Position numbers and translations under genes: made by a program. A stretch of DNA of 64,000 bases, from NCBI RefSeq assembly GCF_029392815.1, contig NZ_CP113942.1:1240001-1304000 (forward strand). The letters are read 5' to 3'. The notes below the pieces were generated by a model. The model made no database searches. It was given only the letters and a program-made list of their open reading frames with translations, and had not been told where the DNA came from. The DNA is from Bifidobacterium sp. ESL0682 (GTDB lineage: Bacteria; Actinomycetota; Actinomycetes; Actinomycetales; Bifidobacteriaceae). Shown piece after piece: positions 43,138-52,798 of the stretch. Within the stretch, counting starts at the first letter, position 1. Each line of letters starts with the position of its first letter.

Positions 43138-44406
43138 ATGGACACGGACAAGGAAACGCCTCAGACTGTTGACAATGACGACGCTTGGCAAACAGCCCAC
43201 GCGTTTTCCTCTACGTTGCCCTTTGACCATCGTTTGAGCGCCGATCAGAATCTGACTTTCGAATATGCGAAGCCGGCGTTTGCTTCGGCCGGATTTGAAT
43301 GGTCCGACGAAAACCTTATTAAGTTGCATCTTTTCAATGCCGAAAAGCAAGCCACCAATACAGCTCTGTTGCTCTCCGATCAATGCCCATTTCGCGTCAA
43401 GTGCGCGGTATTCGACGGCGACACCAAAACGAATCTGATTGAGCGACACCATGTTTCCGGCTCGATTTTAAATCAGATCGATGCCACGATGATGTTTCTG
43501 AACCAGCACAATCCCGAAAACGCATGGCCACAAGCTGCGTTGCGTGAGTCGCTGGTCAATGCGGTGATGCACCGTGATTATGACAAGAATGGCCCGATTC
43601 TTATCAGCATCTTTGATTCAAGCATCGAAATCGTCTCTCCCGGCGGCTTGGTCGACGGTTTCGAAGTCAACGATTTGTTGAATGGCGTCAGCGAATCGCG
43701 CAACCCATGGCTCGCGGACGTGTTCGAAGCACTGCACTTGAGCGAGAACTGCGGCACCGGTGTGCAACGCATCCTTGACTCGTATTCCGAAAGCCTTGCC
43801 AGCCCCCAACTTCGTGTCGGGCCGGGTTCGGTGGCAATGATTCTGCCAAAGCCAGTGCTGGATTCGGCATGGCCCGAGCCTCAAAGCACTGACGAGAATG
43901 AAGACAAATCGGGAAACGAAACAGATAATCCCGATAACGATAATTCGGGCGTTGTCTCAGGCAAAGCCAAGCGCTATACATTCCCGCTTGGCGGGCAACA
44001 TCTTTTCACCACCATCCCCGCGGAAGCCCTGAACGGCAGCCGCGTGCTGAATGTCGCCTCTTTGAATTCACTGCCTTCCATGGTTCTGGCCGGAGCAAAA
44101 GCGTGGGAGCAACTACATGATTCCCACAAGATACCAACTTCCGAAAATTCTCAATTAGCCAAAGGCAAGGAACGCGGACGACGGCAAATCAACACGGATT
44201 CAGAAGCCTACCAAATCAACACGCTTGAAGAAATCACCATGCATCTGTTCGCGCAGCAGGGCACTGAACTGAGCCTCAAGGAAATTCAGACTCGACTCGG
44301 CACGAACTCCAACGGTCTTACCGATGCCCTCGAAGGACTCACCGATCAGGGTAAGTTGAGCAGCTTCATCCGCTCGGGAACCACCACGTATTCACTGCCC
44401 CGATAG
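43138..44406 (+). CDS. RecG C-terminal-like (HATPase_c_4) putative regulator lacking the AlbA domain
   Basis: The 422-residue protein matches the second half of Schlafen/AlbA-type putative transcriptional regulators: FEYAKPAFASAGFEW, NTALLLSDQCPFRVKCAVFDGDTK, ALRESLVNAVMHRDYDKNGPILISIFDSSIEIVSPGGL, and NCGTGVQRIL form the ATPase-like fold. The usual N-terminal AlbA_2 domain of about 130 residues is missing, and the upstream DNA does not encode it. After an acidic linker, a C-terminal winged-helix-like segment (ITMHLFAQQGTELSLKEIQTRLG) may bind DNA. It is divergent from the ABC units; a regulatory link to them is possible but unproven. Confidence 0.75.
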   Translation: MDTDKETPQTVDNDDAWQTAHAFSSTLPFDHRLSADQNLTFEYAKPAFASAGFEWSDENLIKLHLFNAEKQATNTALLLSDQCPFRVKCAVFDGDTKTNLIERHHVSGSILNQIDATMMFLNQHNPENAWPQAALRESLVNAVMHRDYDKNGPILISIFDSSIEIVSPGGLVDGFEVNDLLNGVSESRNPWLADVFEALHLSENCGTGVQRILDSYSESLASPQLRVGPGSVAMILPKPVLDSAWPEPQSTDENEDKSGNETDNPDNDNSGVVSGKAKRYTFPLGGQHLFTTIPAEALNGSRVLNVASLNSLPSMVLAGAKAWEQLHDSHKIPTSENSQLAKGKERGRRQINTDSEAYQINTLEEITMHLFAQQGTELSLKEIQTRLGTNSNGLTDALEGLTDQGKLSSFIRSGTTTYSLPR

Positions 44407-44442
44407 TCCAGCAGTCTCATTTCATCAATCTGACCGTCACTG

Positions 44443-45636
44443 TCAGTTGATAATCAGCGCCAGTCCCAGCAACACCGCCAGGAAAAGCACATTGGTGACT
44501 GTGTAAACCAGCAGATAACGTCCCTTCTTGTCGGGATATTTGCGCGCGATCTGCTGGTAGGAAATCAGCGAGGCCATCGAAGCAATCAGTGTGCCCAAAC
44601 CACCGAGATTCGTACCGATAATCAGTTCACGCCACTGGCTGCAGAAACCGGAGAGCAGAATCGAAGTGGGCACATTGCTGATCAGCTGGCTGGAGGCAAC
44701 GGCGACCTCCATCGGGTGCTGGTTGACGATGGACGCCACGAAGTTTGAGAACTCCGGAACCCGACGCATGTTGCCGATGAAGATGAAGAACATGACGAAG
44801 GTAAGCGGCAGGCTCCAGTCGACCTTGAGGAACGCACGACGGTCGCAGAACAGGAATGCCACGAACACCAGCACACACATGAGCCACAGCGGAATCGAGC
44901 CGCCGACGGTGAAAATGCAGATAAGGAACAGGACAATGTAAACGACTACGCGCCAGCCGCCGTAGCCTGCACCATAATCTACCACCCGCACCTCATCCGG
45001 CTTTTGCTTTCTTTCCGGCGCGAACAACGACTGCTCGATGCCCTTGCTACCAAGTCCCGAGAAATCAGCCTGGCTGTCGCGACGACGGAAAACAACAAGA
45101 ATGACGACCAGCAGCAGTACCGCCGAAGCCAAGGAAAACGGCCCCATGACCTCGAGGAATTCCGCGGTCTGCATCTTGGAGATCGATTTGAAATAGAGAT
45201 TATGTGCATTGCCGACAGGCGTGAGCATGCTGCCGGTGTTGGCGCCGATGGTCATCAACGTGGCCACCAGAACGGCCTTGTCCTCCATTTCCGCCATGAC
45301 CAGCACCGAAATGGCGAAGGGAATGAACGTGACCAGTGAAACATCGTTCGTGATGAAAATTGCAGAGAAGAAAGCTAGAAAAACCAACGAAATTACGAGA
45401 GCGCTCTCGTTGTGGACGTGAGAGAGGAGCTTGGTTCCGATGATATGAAACACGCCGATGCGCTGGAACCCGCAGACCACGAGCATGAGGCAGACCAGCT
45501 GGCAGATGGTGTTGAGGTGGATATAACCAAGATACTGACGATCGGGTGGAACAATAAAACACGAGATGATGGCGAGTATCATCGCCACCACGAGAATGGT
45601 GTCGTTTTTCAGTTCCTTGATAATCCACTGGCGCAT
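44443..45636 (-). CDS. SLC13/ArsB-type anion permease
   Basis: This 397-residue protein has about ten membrane segments and the IT-superfamily pattern: AIFITNDVSLVTFIPFAISVL with the NDV helix break, NTGSMLTPVGNAHNLYFKS, and in the second half QLISNVPTSILLSGF followed by GTNLGGLGTLIASMASLISY. Such proteins move citrate, dicarboxylates or arsenite; the substrate is not readable here. The ATG at 45636 is used; an in-frame TTG 15 bases upstream is the alternative. A perfect palindrome lies about 215 bases upstream. Confidence 0.85.
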   Translation of the reverse strand: MRQWIIKELKNDTILVVAMILAIISCFIVPPDRQYLGYIHLNTICQLVCLMLVVCGFQRIGVFHIIGTKLLSHVHNESALVISLVFLAFFSAIFITNDVSLVTFIPFAISVLVMAEMEDKAVLVATLMTIGANTGSMLTPVGNAHNLYFKSISKMQTAEFLEVMGPFSLASAVLLLVVILVVFRRRDSQADFSGLGSKGIEQSLFAPERKQKPDEVRVVDYGAGYGGWRVVVYIVLFLICIFTVGGSIPLWLMCVLVFVAFLFCDRRAFLKVDWSLPLTFVMFFIFIGNMRRVPEFSNFVASIVNQHPMEVAVASSQLISNVPTSILLSGFCSQWRELIIGTNLGGLGTLIASMASLISYQQIARKYPDKKGRYLLVYTVTNVLFLAVLLGLALIIN

Positions 45637-46053
45637 TGACTCACCAACCAACCGTCAACAGGGAATACACGACGCATTGAAGATCTCTCATTGGTGCAGT
45701 CCAATCGTCTTCGGGTGCGCGCACCCGGCAATCTCCAGCGTCTTGATCATCCGTCTTCCCATCCATCATTTCGGCCGGCAAAGCGGCCAACGAAAACACG
45801 TCCCATAATGAGTTCCATCACGATATCGGACGCATATATTCGTTTTTCTATTACCCATTGTATGGGTATTTGAAAGCAGAAAAAGACCAAAAAACGGGCT
45901 TTTAGCGACCTTTTGCCGATGTATTACCGAAACGAAATGGAAGAATACTAGAAAATATTGATATTGTTTCGTCCGTTCAAAAGCGACCAAAATTCTCAAA
46001 AATTCTTAAGAAATTCTTCATAGCCTGTCGTATTTAAGGCTCAAACGGCAATG
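45637..46053. promoter_or_regulatory. Intergenic region with a 17-base operator-like palindrome
   Basis: TACCCAT-TGT-ATGGGTA at 45852-45868 is a perfect inverted repeat with 7-base arms, typical in size for a repressor or activator site. It lies upstream of the permease gene (minus). The rest of the 417 bases is AT-rich and holds no supported gene. Confidence 0.5.
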
Positions 46054-48186
46054 CTATGCCACAGTATTGCCATAAACCTGCGCTTGAAGATCCTTTCGTG
46101 CGGTTTCCATTTCAGTGATCTTGCCCAGAAGCCGGATCTTTTCCTCGCCGTCCGGCAATTGTGCCATCTTGCGCTTTGCAGAGCCGATACGGCGCATGTA
46201 ACCGACATCGAGCAGCCGTGCTGTCAGCTCCGAGGCATAGCGCTGTTCTTCGGCCGTTGGTGTGCGCAATTGGGCGGCTGCAGGATTGGGCACACCCGTG
46301 CCATTAATGTCACCATTCTGTCCGTTATTTACTGCAGAAACGTTGTTTGCTCCATTGGCATTGGCGTTCTGATCATCGCCACCAGGCAACGGCAACGGCA
46401 TGACGGCAAGCTCGTTGATGACTTGTTCGAGCATCGGGCCGCCGGCCTTGGTGAGATTATGCATCCAAAGACCCTGAGGCGTGTTGTTCTCCGGCAGACC
46501 GCCCGCCGCCGCAATTGCCTGGAACAGGGTTCGGAACACCGGCGTCATGAAATCGGCCAATGTCAGCTGTGCGAACGCATTGGGGTCGATGGCACGCGGC
46601 ACCTGGATCAGCACCGCCATGAACTGCTGCTCGCAGATAAACACGGCGTCATCGACCCGGAAATAGGTCTGATCGGCGGCATCACGGTGTTGCAGCGCCT
46701 TGCGAGCTGCGGGATTGGCGTAAGCGTTCTCGCGGCTCTGTGCATTGGCTTCATAACCGTTGCCGCCACGGCGTTTGGATGCATATGCATCGTCGTCGCG
46801 CACATGGAGCTGGTGCCGGGCGCGGTCGACCTCGCGGCGCATGATATCGAGATCCACGCCGATACGACGAGTCGCCTTGCGGGTATAGATGTCCAGCAGC
46901 GAACGGTCGCGAATCTGCGCGATGAGCGGCGCCGCGGCCTTGACCGCACCCATTTGCCCGGTGGTGTACGACGTGTCAAACCGGCCGATGGCGGTATCGA
47001 TGACGAAGTCATAAAGCGGCTTGGCGCGGGCGATCAGCGAGCGCACGGCCTCGTTGCCTTGCTGAATGCGCAGGTCGCATGGGTCAAGATTGTTGTCGGC
47101 TACCGCCACGAAGGTCTGCGAAAGGAACGCAGAGTCAAGCCCGAAGGCATGAATCGCGGCCTTCTGCCCTGCCGCGTCGCCGTCGAAGGTGAATACGATA
47201 CGCGAGCTCAGGGATTGTCCCTCTACTTTCAGCGGACCGACCAGCTGTACGGCGCCGAGTGAATCATCGGAAATCAATCGGCGGATGATCTTGGCGTGTT
47301 CCTCGCCGAACGCGGTGCCGCACGTGGCGACGGCCGTGTCGATGCCGGCCAGTTGACAGGCCATCACGTCCGTATAGCCTTCGACGATGACGGCCTGGCG
47401 CTTCTTGACGATGCTGGACTTGGCCAGATCGATGCCGTAAAGCACCTGGGTCTTGCGATACAGCTGGGTGTCGGGAGTGTTGATATATTTGGCGTTGATG
47501 GTGTCATCGTCATACAGTTTGCGTGCTCCGAAGCCAAGGGTGCGGCCCGTGGAATCGCGAATCGGCCATGTGGCACGACCGCGGAAATAGTCGTAAACAC
47601 CGCGCTGCCCCTGCCGCGCAAGTCCGGCGTCCAGCATCTCCTTCTGGGTGAAGCCCTTTTCTGCCAGATGACGGACGAGATTGTCCCACCCTTGCGGCGC
47701 GTAACCGCAGCCGAACCGTTCGCAGTCCGCCTGGCTGAAGTTGCGTCCGCCAAGCAGCTTGCGGGCGGCGAGCGCCTCCGGGGTCAGAATCTGCGAGACG
47801 AAAAAGCGCTGGGCCTCTTCGTTGGCTTCGAGCAAGCGAGCGCGTTTAGAGCCGCGATGCTCCTGCTTGTCCCCGTTGTCACTGACGTAGTGCAGCTCGA
47901 TATGGTATTTGTCGGCCAGCAGTTCCACGGCCTCGCGGAAATCGATGTTTTCCTTATGCTCGACATAGCCGAAGACGTCACCGCCGAGCCCGCATCCGAA
48001 GCAATGCCAGACTCCCAATGATGGGCGCACGCTGAAACTGGGAGTCTTTTCGTCATGGAATGGGCAGAGCCCCATGAATGTGCCGGTGCCCGCAGCCTTG
48101 AGCGTTACCGTCGACGAGACGATATCGTAAAGGTCCGCCGTCGCGCGCACCTTTTCAATGTCTTCTTTCGGAATCATTCCCACCAT
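46054..48186 (-). CDS. dnaG: DNA primase
   Basis: DnaG makes RNA primers for replication. The zinc-binding domain has CPFHDEKTPSFSV and WHCFGCGLGGDVFGYV. The catalytic core has RRLISDD, the TOPRIM motifs VIVEGYTDVMA and VFTFDGDAAGQKAA, and FGARKL. A C-terminal helical helicase-binding domain follows an Asn/Ala-rich linker near residues 620-650. At 710 residues it is of normal size. Two ATGs (48186 and 48177) fit; AAGGTGAG favours 48186. A roughly 18-residue stretch between RRLISDD and VFTFDGD (SLGAVQLVGPLKVEGQSL) is longer than usual. Confidence 0.95.
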   Translation of the reverse strand: MVGMIPKEDIEKVRATADLYDIVSSTVTLKAAGTGTFMGLCPFHDEKTPSFSVRPSLGVWHCFGCGLGGDVFGYVEHKENIDFREAVELLADKYHIELHYVSDNGDKQEHRGSKRARLLEANEEAQRFFVSQILTPEALAARKLLGGRNFSQADCERFGCGYAPQGWDNLVRHLAEKGFTQKEMLDAGLARQGQRGVYDYFRGRATWPIRDSTGRTLGFGARKLYDDDTINAKYINTPDTQLYRKTQVLYGIDLAKSSIVKKRQAVIVEGYTDVMACQLAGIDTAVATCGTAFGEEHAKIIRRLISDDSLGAVQLVGPLKVEGQSLSSRIVFTFDGDAAGQKAAIHAFGLDSAFLSQTFVAVADNNLDPCDLRIQQGNEAVRSLIARAKPLYDFVIDTAIGRFDTSYTTGQMGAVKAAAPLIAQIRDRSLLDIYTRKATRRIGVDLDIMRREVDRARHQLHVRDDDAYASKRRGGNGYEANAQSRENAYANPAARKALQHRDAADQTYFRVDDAVFICEQQFMAVLIQVPRAIDPNAFAQLTLADFMTPVFRTLFQAIAAAGGLPENNTPQGLWMHNLTKAGGPMLEQVINELAVMPLPLPGGDDQNANANGANNVSAVNNGQNGDINGTGVPNPAAAQLRTPTAEEQRYASELTARLLDVGYMRRIGSAKRKMAQLPDGEEKIRLLGKITEMETARKDLQAQVYGNTVA

Positions 48187-48361
48187 AACTGCTCACCTTA
48201 CCGCGCACCATGCATCAGAGGCAATCACAGCGAACACCGGAAACCGAAAATCAAGACTTCCTTTTTCCATCAACGCAAAAAAGCAACAACCCAATCATGG
48301 AGATTCATTTGCCAACGACCGACCGGCTCAACTGTTCATGAGCCACACGAATGACCCAAAT

Positions 48362-49654
48362 TCAGCAAATCAGCGAATGTAGGGTCATCGCGGAGCCGTC
48401 GGTGAGGCTGGCCACTTGGTCGATGGCCACGCGCAGGCGCTCGTCATCGTTGGTGGACTCGTTCCAGTCCTCAAGGAACACGGTTTCCAACGCGTCGGAA
48501 GGACGCGGCGAATCGGCCATCAGCACATCGACCAGATCGGCGACAATCTGCTGCTCCTGTTCGTGCAATGGTTCGTGTTCACGCGGCGCCATAACGAAGT
48601 ACACCGCGATACCCTTGAGCGCGACGATCTCGTAATTGGTCTCTTCTGGAATGACGACATTGGCGCTGTAACGTGTCAGCGGCCCCTGCCCGTACTGCTC
48701 GCGTGTCGCCCGTTCCACGGAGCCAGCGAATCGACCGATCAACGAGCTGGTGATGTTCTTCAACTGCGCCAACGCCTGGCGCGAACCGTTGAAATGCGAG
48801 GGGAACATATGACGTTTCTTCAAACGTTGGAATGCCTCGAGAAGCTTATCAGGATCCCACTGCTGCCCATACCATTCGCGGGTAACCTCAACAATGCCGT
48901 CGAGCACACGCGAATCGGCCAAAGCCAGCGGGTTGAAGGCACCCGTGGCGATGGCGTCCTCCACGTCGTGAACGCTATAGGCAATGTCGTCGGAAAGGTC
49001 CATGACCTGGCATTCCATCGGTTTGGCGTCCTTCGGCGCGCTCTGTTTGAGCCAGTTGAACACATCGACATCATCTGGATAGACGCAGAATTTCGCGCTC
49101 CGCTCCCCTTTCGGGTGCTGTGCGGCCTCGGCAAGCGTCCAAGGATATTTCACCGCCGCATCGAGCGAAGCACGGGTGAGGTTGACGCCTGCGGAACGCC
49201 CATCAGCATGGAAGACTTTCGGCTCAAGCCTCGTCAGCAGACGCAAGGTCTGCGCATTGCCTTCGAAACCGCCGATTCCGGAGGCGATATCGGCCAGCAC
49301 ACGCTCGCCGTTATGCCCAAATGGTGGATGGCCGAGATCGTGGGCAAGGCAGGCACAATCGACCACGTCCGGGTCACAGCCGAGCATCGAGCCGATCTGG
49401 CGGCCAATCTGTGCCACTTCAAGCGTATGCGTCAGACGGGTTCGGGCGAAATCATCGGTGCCTGCCACCAGAATCTGGCTTTTCGCACCAAGTCTGCGCA
49501 ACGCCGAGGAATGGATAAGACGCGCACGGTCACGTTGAAAAGCGGTACGGGACTGCGATTTTGGCGGCTCGGAAGCCCAACGCTCCTCGTCAAAGGCATC
49601 ATAGCCTTCCTCCGTCAGCACTTCTTCACCATCCGCAGTTCGCGTCTCAGTCAT
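48362..49654 (-). CDS. dgt: Deoxyguanosinetriphosphate triphosphohydrolase-like protein
   Basis: This 430-residue HD-domain enzyme hydrolyses dNTPs to the nucleoside and triphosphate. The metal site is readable as RTRLTHTLEVAQIGR, CLAHDLGHPPFGHNGE and DLSDDIAYSVHDVEDA. It lies upstream of dnaG on the same strand with a 175-base gap, an arrangement common in actinobacteria, where the enzyme supports dNTP pool control. Length and N-terminus (FQRDRARLIHSSALRRLGAKSQ) are typical. Confidence 0.94.
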   Translation of the reverse strand: MTETRTADGEEVLTEEGYDAFDEERWASEPPKSQSRTAFQRDRARLIHSSALRRLGAKSQILVAGTDDFARTRLTHTLEVAQIGRQIGSMLGCDPDVVDCACLAHDLGHPPFGHNGERVLADIASGIGGFEGNAQTLRLLTRLEPKVFHADGRSAGVNLTRASLDAAVKYPWTLAEAAQHPKGERSAKFCVYPDDVDVFNWLKQSAPKDAKPMECQVMDLSDDIAYSVHDVEDAIATGAFNPLALADSRVLDGIVEVTREWYGQQWDPDKLLEAFQRLKKRHMFPSHFNGSRQALAQLKNITSSLIGRFAGSVERATREQYGQGPLTRYSANVVIPEETNYEIVALKGIAVYFVMAPREHEPLHEQEQQIVADLVDVLMADSPRPSDALETVFLEDWNESTNDDERLRVAIDQVASLTDGSAMTLHSLIC

Positions 49655-49773
49655 GTAAATCTCTTTCCGTCGCCTTATCTTGTCGTCATCGCAGTTCTAC
49701 AAGCCCTTTCCTAATGCAACACAACCATACCGATGAATACATCATTCATCCATTATCGCTACAGCACTATGAA

Positions 49774-51132
49774 TCAGAGCAAGGTCTTGGAATTGAGTTT
49801 GCTCATGTCTTGCGGCTCGAGCACCTCGGCTGCATGCAGGTAAAGCCGAGGGATACGAGTACGTAGGCAAGTGAAAATCTCGTAGCTGATGGTGTCGGCG
49901 GCGCGCGCCCAATCGTCGGCTGTTGGTTCCGCGTAGTCCTCGCCACGCCCCGGCCCGAACAGCTCGACCGTATCGCCTTCATGCACGCCAAGTTTCTCGG
50001 AATCGCCATGCAGGTCGAGGATGAACTGGTCCATGCACACGCGTCCGGAGACCCGCATCAGCCTGGGCCCCTCATTGGTCATCACACGCACCGGACCGCC
50101 CGGTTTACGCGTATGTTTCGCTCCGGACTCGTCGAAACCTGAGGCGGAACGGTGGATGCCGTCGGCATAGCCCAGCGGCACGATGGCAGTACTGGTCGCC
50201 TCGTCTGTGATGTAGGTGCGTCCGTAGGAAATGCCGTGACCGGCCTCAACGCTTTTGACCGTGGCAAGCTGGGCCTGCAACGTCATCGCCGGCTTCAGGC
50301 CATACTGCGACGACGTACCCATTGCCGGATCGGCCTCGTAGCCGTAAAGCCCGATACCCGGACGTGTCAGCTCGAAGCGTGCCTCCGGACGCGAGAACGT
50401 GGCCGCAGTGTTGGCGATATGACGGATGCGCGGCGGAATGCCGGCCTTCTCCATGCGTGCAGTAAATTCTTTGAAGTTTTCGAGTTGCTGATCCGTCACC
50501 TCTACGAATTCAGGAACATCGGGCGCGTCGGCCACAGAGAAGTGACTCCACTGCCCCACGATGTCGAGCACACCTTCCTTGGCCAGCGGTACCAGCTTGT
50601 CGAGCGCAGCTTGGAACCCCTCTGTGGTGAAGCCGTTGCGCCCGAAACCAGTGTCGACCTTGATATGCACTCGCGCCGGCATATTGAGCTTGCGCGCGGC
50701 AGCGGCCACGGCGTCGATGCCGTCAAGCGAACCGACCGAAATGTCGATGTCGCTGGCGATGAGCTCGACTAGCGGGGCGTTGCGCCCGTTGTACATCCAC
50801 GTGAGAATGTGGCAACGGCTCGAATCGATACCCGCCATGCGTAGCAGCAACGCCTCACGCGGCTGTGCGGTTCCCAGCCACGTCGCACCGCCCGCGAGCG
50901 CCGCCAGCGCGGAGGGAATGAGCCCGTGCCCATAACCGTCGGCCTTCACCACGCCCATCACAGCCGTGCCGGACTTCGGCCCGCCGACGACCTCGACCAT
51001 GTGGCGCATATTGTCGCGCATCACCTTCAAATCAACGATGGCCTGCCCTGGGTAACGCCGCAACGCTGCGGTATAGTTCGCCTTGCCAAGGGTGGAGGAA
51101 AACGGCCATGGTTCCAATGCATTCAATGTCAT
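49774..51132 (-). CDS. alr: Alanine racemase
   Basis: Alr converts L- to D-alanine for peptidoglycan with PLP. The 452-residue protein has the PLP-lysine motif VMGVVKADGYGHG, HIKVDTGFGRNG, GIGLYGYEADP, and the C-terminal barrel with GISYGRTY (catalytic Tyr) and GRVCMDQFILD. About 25 extra residues precede the usual start of the barrel. The ATG at 51132 is chosen; upstream residues are cysteine-rich and unlike the family. The ribosome binding site is weak. Confidence 0.94.
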   Translation of the reverse strand: MTLNALEPWPFSSTLGKANYTAALRRYPGQAIVDLKVMRDNMRHMVEVVGGPKSGTAVMGVVKADGYGHGLIPSALAALAGGATWLGTAQPREALLLRMAGIDSSRCHILTWMYNGRNAPLVELIASDIDISVGSLDGIDAVAAAARKLNMPARVHIKVDTGFGRNGFTTEGFQAALDKLVPLAKEGVLDIVGQWSHFSVADAPDVPEFVEVTDQQLENFKEFTARMEKAGIPPRIRHIANTAATFSRPEARFELTRPGIGLYGYEADPAMGTSSQYGLKPAMTLQAQLATVKSVEAGHGISYGRTYITDEATSTAIVPLGYADGIHRSASGFDESGAKHTRKPGGPVRVMTNEGPRLMRVSGRVCMDQFILDLHGDSEKLGVHEGDTVELFGPGRGEDYAEPTADDWARAADTISYEIFTCLRTRIPRLYLHAAEVLEPQDMSKLNSKTLL

Positions 51133-51222
51133 GTTCTTATTGTGTCGCGCGTAAGTAACGAACGCAATAAGCGTGGCAAAACAGCTACACAACCGGCAAA
51201 TTCAGCGAGTCGCGGGACAGCC

Positions 51223-51759
51223 TCAGCGATCACGGCGCTGATAGGCGATGCGCACGTCAGGCTTGTCGGTGATGTTCATGACATGAATCAGCCCGCAACG
51301 TTGGAACCCATCACTCTCGAACACATGCTGCATGGCTTTGTTGTTCGGATGGGTGTCACAACGGACATTGCCATACGTCTTGACTGCCCAGTCAAGGCAG
51401 GTTTTGGCACTATGCAGCTTGAGTCCTGAAGCCGCAAGACGATGCATCGTGGCGTATTCGTCATCGTTAAGCCACTCACCTTCGATTTCGGCATAGGTCG
51501 GCTCCAATCCGGTGAACATCGCGAACTGCGCAAGAATGCGCTCCGCACCGTTCTCGCCTTCGTTATCCACCAAAACAAAAGCATTGCCGCCGTCGATGTC
51601 CTGTTGAACGAGCTCGGCCGGAGGCCACGTCGTGCCCCACTGCGTCGGATTGCCATTTTGCGCCATAAGTTTGCGCGCCCGCTCGAAGTTGTGCTGAATC
51701 GCTTCGAAATCCGCCTGTGTCGCCTTACGGATGTGTTCGCCTGACTGTTGCTCGCTCAT
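51223..51759 (-). CDS. GNAT-family N-acetyltransferase
   Basis: This 178-residue protein has the GNAT fold: IRKATQADFEAIQHNFERARKLMA at the N-terminus, a central strand region, the motif-A helix SGLKLHSAKTCLDWAVKTYGNVRCDTHPNNKAMQHVFESDGFQRCG, and a terminal strand. The pattern THPNNKAMQHVFESDGF is the usual acetyl-CoA-side signature. The acceptor is unknown. It lies 90 bases upstream of alr on the same strand and may be co-transcribed. Confidence 0.85.
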   Translation of the reverse strand: MSEQQSGEHIRKATQADFEAIQHNFERARKLMAQNGNPTQWGTTWPPAELVQQDIDGGNAFVLVDNEGENGAERILAQFAMFTGLEPTYAEIEGEWLNDDEYATMHRLAASGLKLHSAKTCLDWAVKTYGNVRCDTHPNNKAMQHVFESDGFQRCGLIHVMNITDKPDVRIAYQRRDR

Positions 51760-51780
51760 GAAATTGCCTGCCCTTTTCAT

Positions 51781-52022
51781 ACATCATCAACCACTACGAA
51801 TGCCGAACGAAAGCCTAACATAGAGATGTTCCAGAGAACAAAGTATCGCCTTCAAAGAAAAGCACTGAAATGACCTATACAAGTTGTCACATCACTTATG
51901 GCTTCATCGCCGAATACTGACAGATTTCTTTAATCCTGATTTTCATTGGACACCCCAGGCACACATCGGCAGCTTTGCAAAGCACCATCGTTGCCCACAA
52001 ACCCCAAACAGCAAAACGGAAT
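51781..52022. other. Intergenic region without a supported gene
   Basis: AT-rich sequence between the acetyltransferase and the luxS terminator. It presumably contains the promoter of the acetyltransferase; I see no reliable -35/-10 pair and no RNA gene. Confidence 0.35.
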
Positions 52023-52071
52023 AAACAAAATGCAAGAGGCACCGGCAGAATATTTGCCGGTACTTCTTGCA
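52023..52071 (-). terminator. Terminator of luxS
   Basis: A 17-bp stem with two mismatches or wobbles (52031-52047 with 52055-52071) is followed on the minus strand by TTTTGTTTATT. It lies 54 bases after the luxS stop. Confidence 0.85.
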
Positions 52072-52125
52072 TTTCAAATTCCGATTACTCACAAACCTCA
52101 AACCGAGGTCAGGACGTTGACGAAA

Positions 52126-52626
52126 TCAGACCACCTTGCGGACGTATGGATCGGAGCTGATGCCCTCATCGAGAATCTTCTTGCACCATTCCTTGGCGGT
52201 GAAGAGGCTGTGGTCACGATAGTTGCCGCAGCTCGTGATGTCTGTGGCCGGTACGTCGTCCCAGGTTGCCTTGTATGCGATGAACTCGAGCGATTCCTTG
52301 AGCGCCTTCGCCACGTCCTCGGTGCTGTGCTCGCCCCAAGTCAGCAGGTGGAAACCGGTGCGGCAGCCGAACGGCGAGCAGTCGATGTAGCCCGGGATGC
52401 GCTCGCGCAGTAGCACCGCGATAGTGTGCTCGATGGTGTGTAGACCGCCGGTCGGTATAGCGTTCTCGTTAGGCTGCACCAGGCGCAAATCGTAATTGGA
52501 GATCACGTCACCCTTCTCGCCCGTCTCGGTGTCGATAAAGCGCACATACGGCGCCTTCACCTTGGTGTGATCGAGCTTAAAGCTCTCCGGTTCCGGCTTG
52601 TTTTCCGAATTGACTTCTTCAGTCAT
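52126..52626 (-). CDS. luxS: S-ribosylhomocysteine lyase
   Basis: LuxS splits S-ribosylhomocysteine to homocysteine and DPD, the precursor of autoinducer-2, in the activated methyl cycle. The 166-residue protein has the metal motif HTIEH, the catalytic Cys in [12 protein letters not shown], and the third ligand Cys in [17 protein letters not shown] lies 4 bases before the ATG. It is a single-gene unit. Together with metNIQ it supports methionine recycling and uptake; AI-2 signalling is possible. Confidence 0.96.
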   Translation of the reverse strand: MTEEVNSENKPEPESFKLDHTKVKAPYVRFIDTETGEKGDVISNYDLRLVQPNENAIPTGGLHTIEHTIAVLLRERIPGYIDCSPFGCRTGFHLLTWGEHSTEDVAKALKESLEFIAYKATWDDVPATDITSCGNYRDHSLFTAKEWCKKILDEGISSDPYVRKVV

Positions 52627-52798
52627 GTTGCCTCTTTCGTTAATATTTACCTTAGGATTTCAGTGTAGCGCGCGAATACCTGCTTTCCTACACAAAAGCG
52701 CGTATTCAATACGATTCCTGTATAGATTTTATCAATATTTACTTATCGTATGTAATCGAGCCAATAGAATAGCAATACGCTATCGATACTGAAAACAA

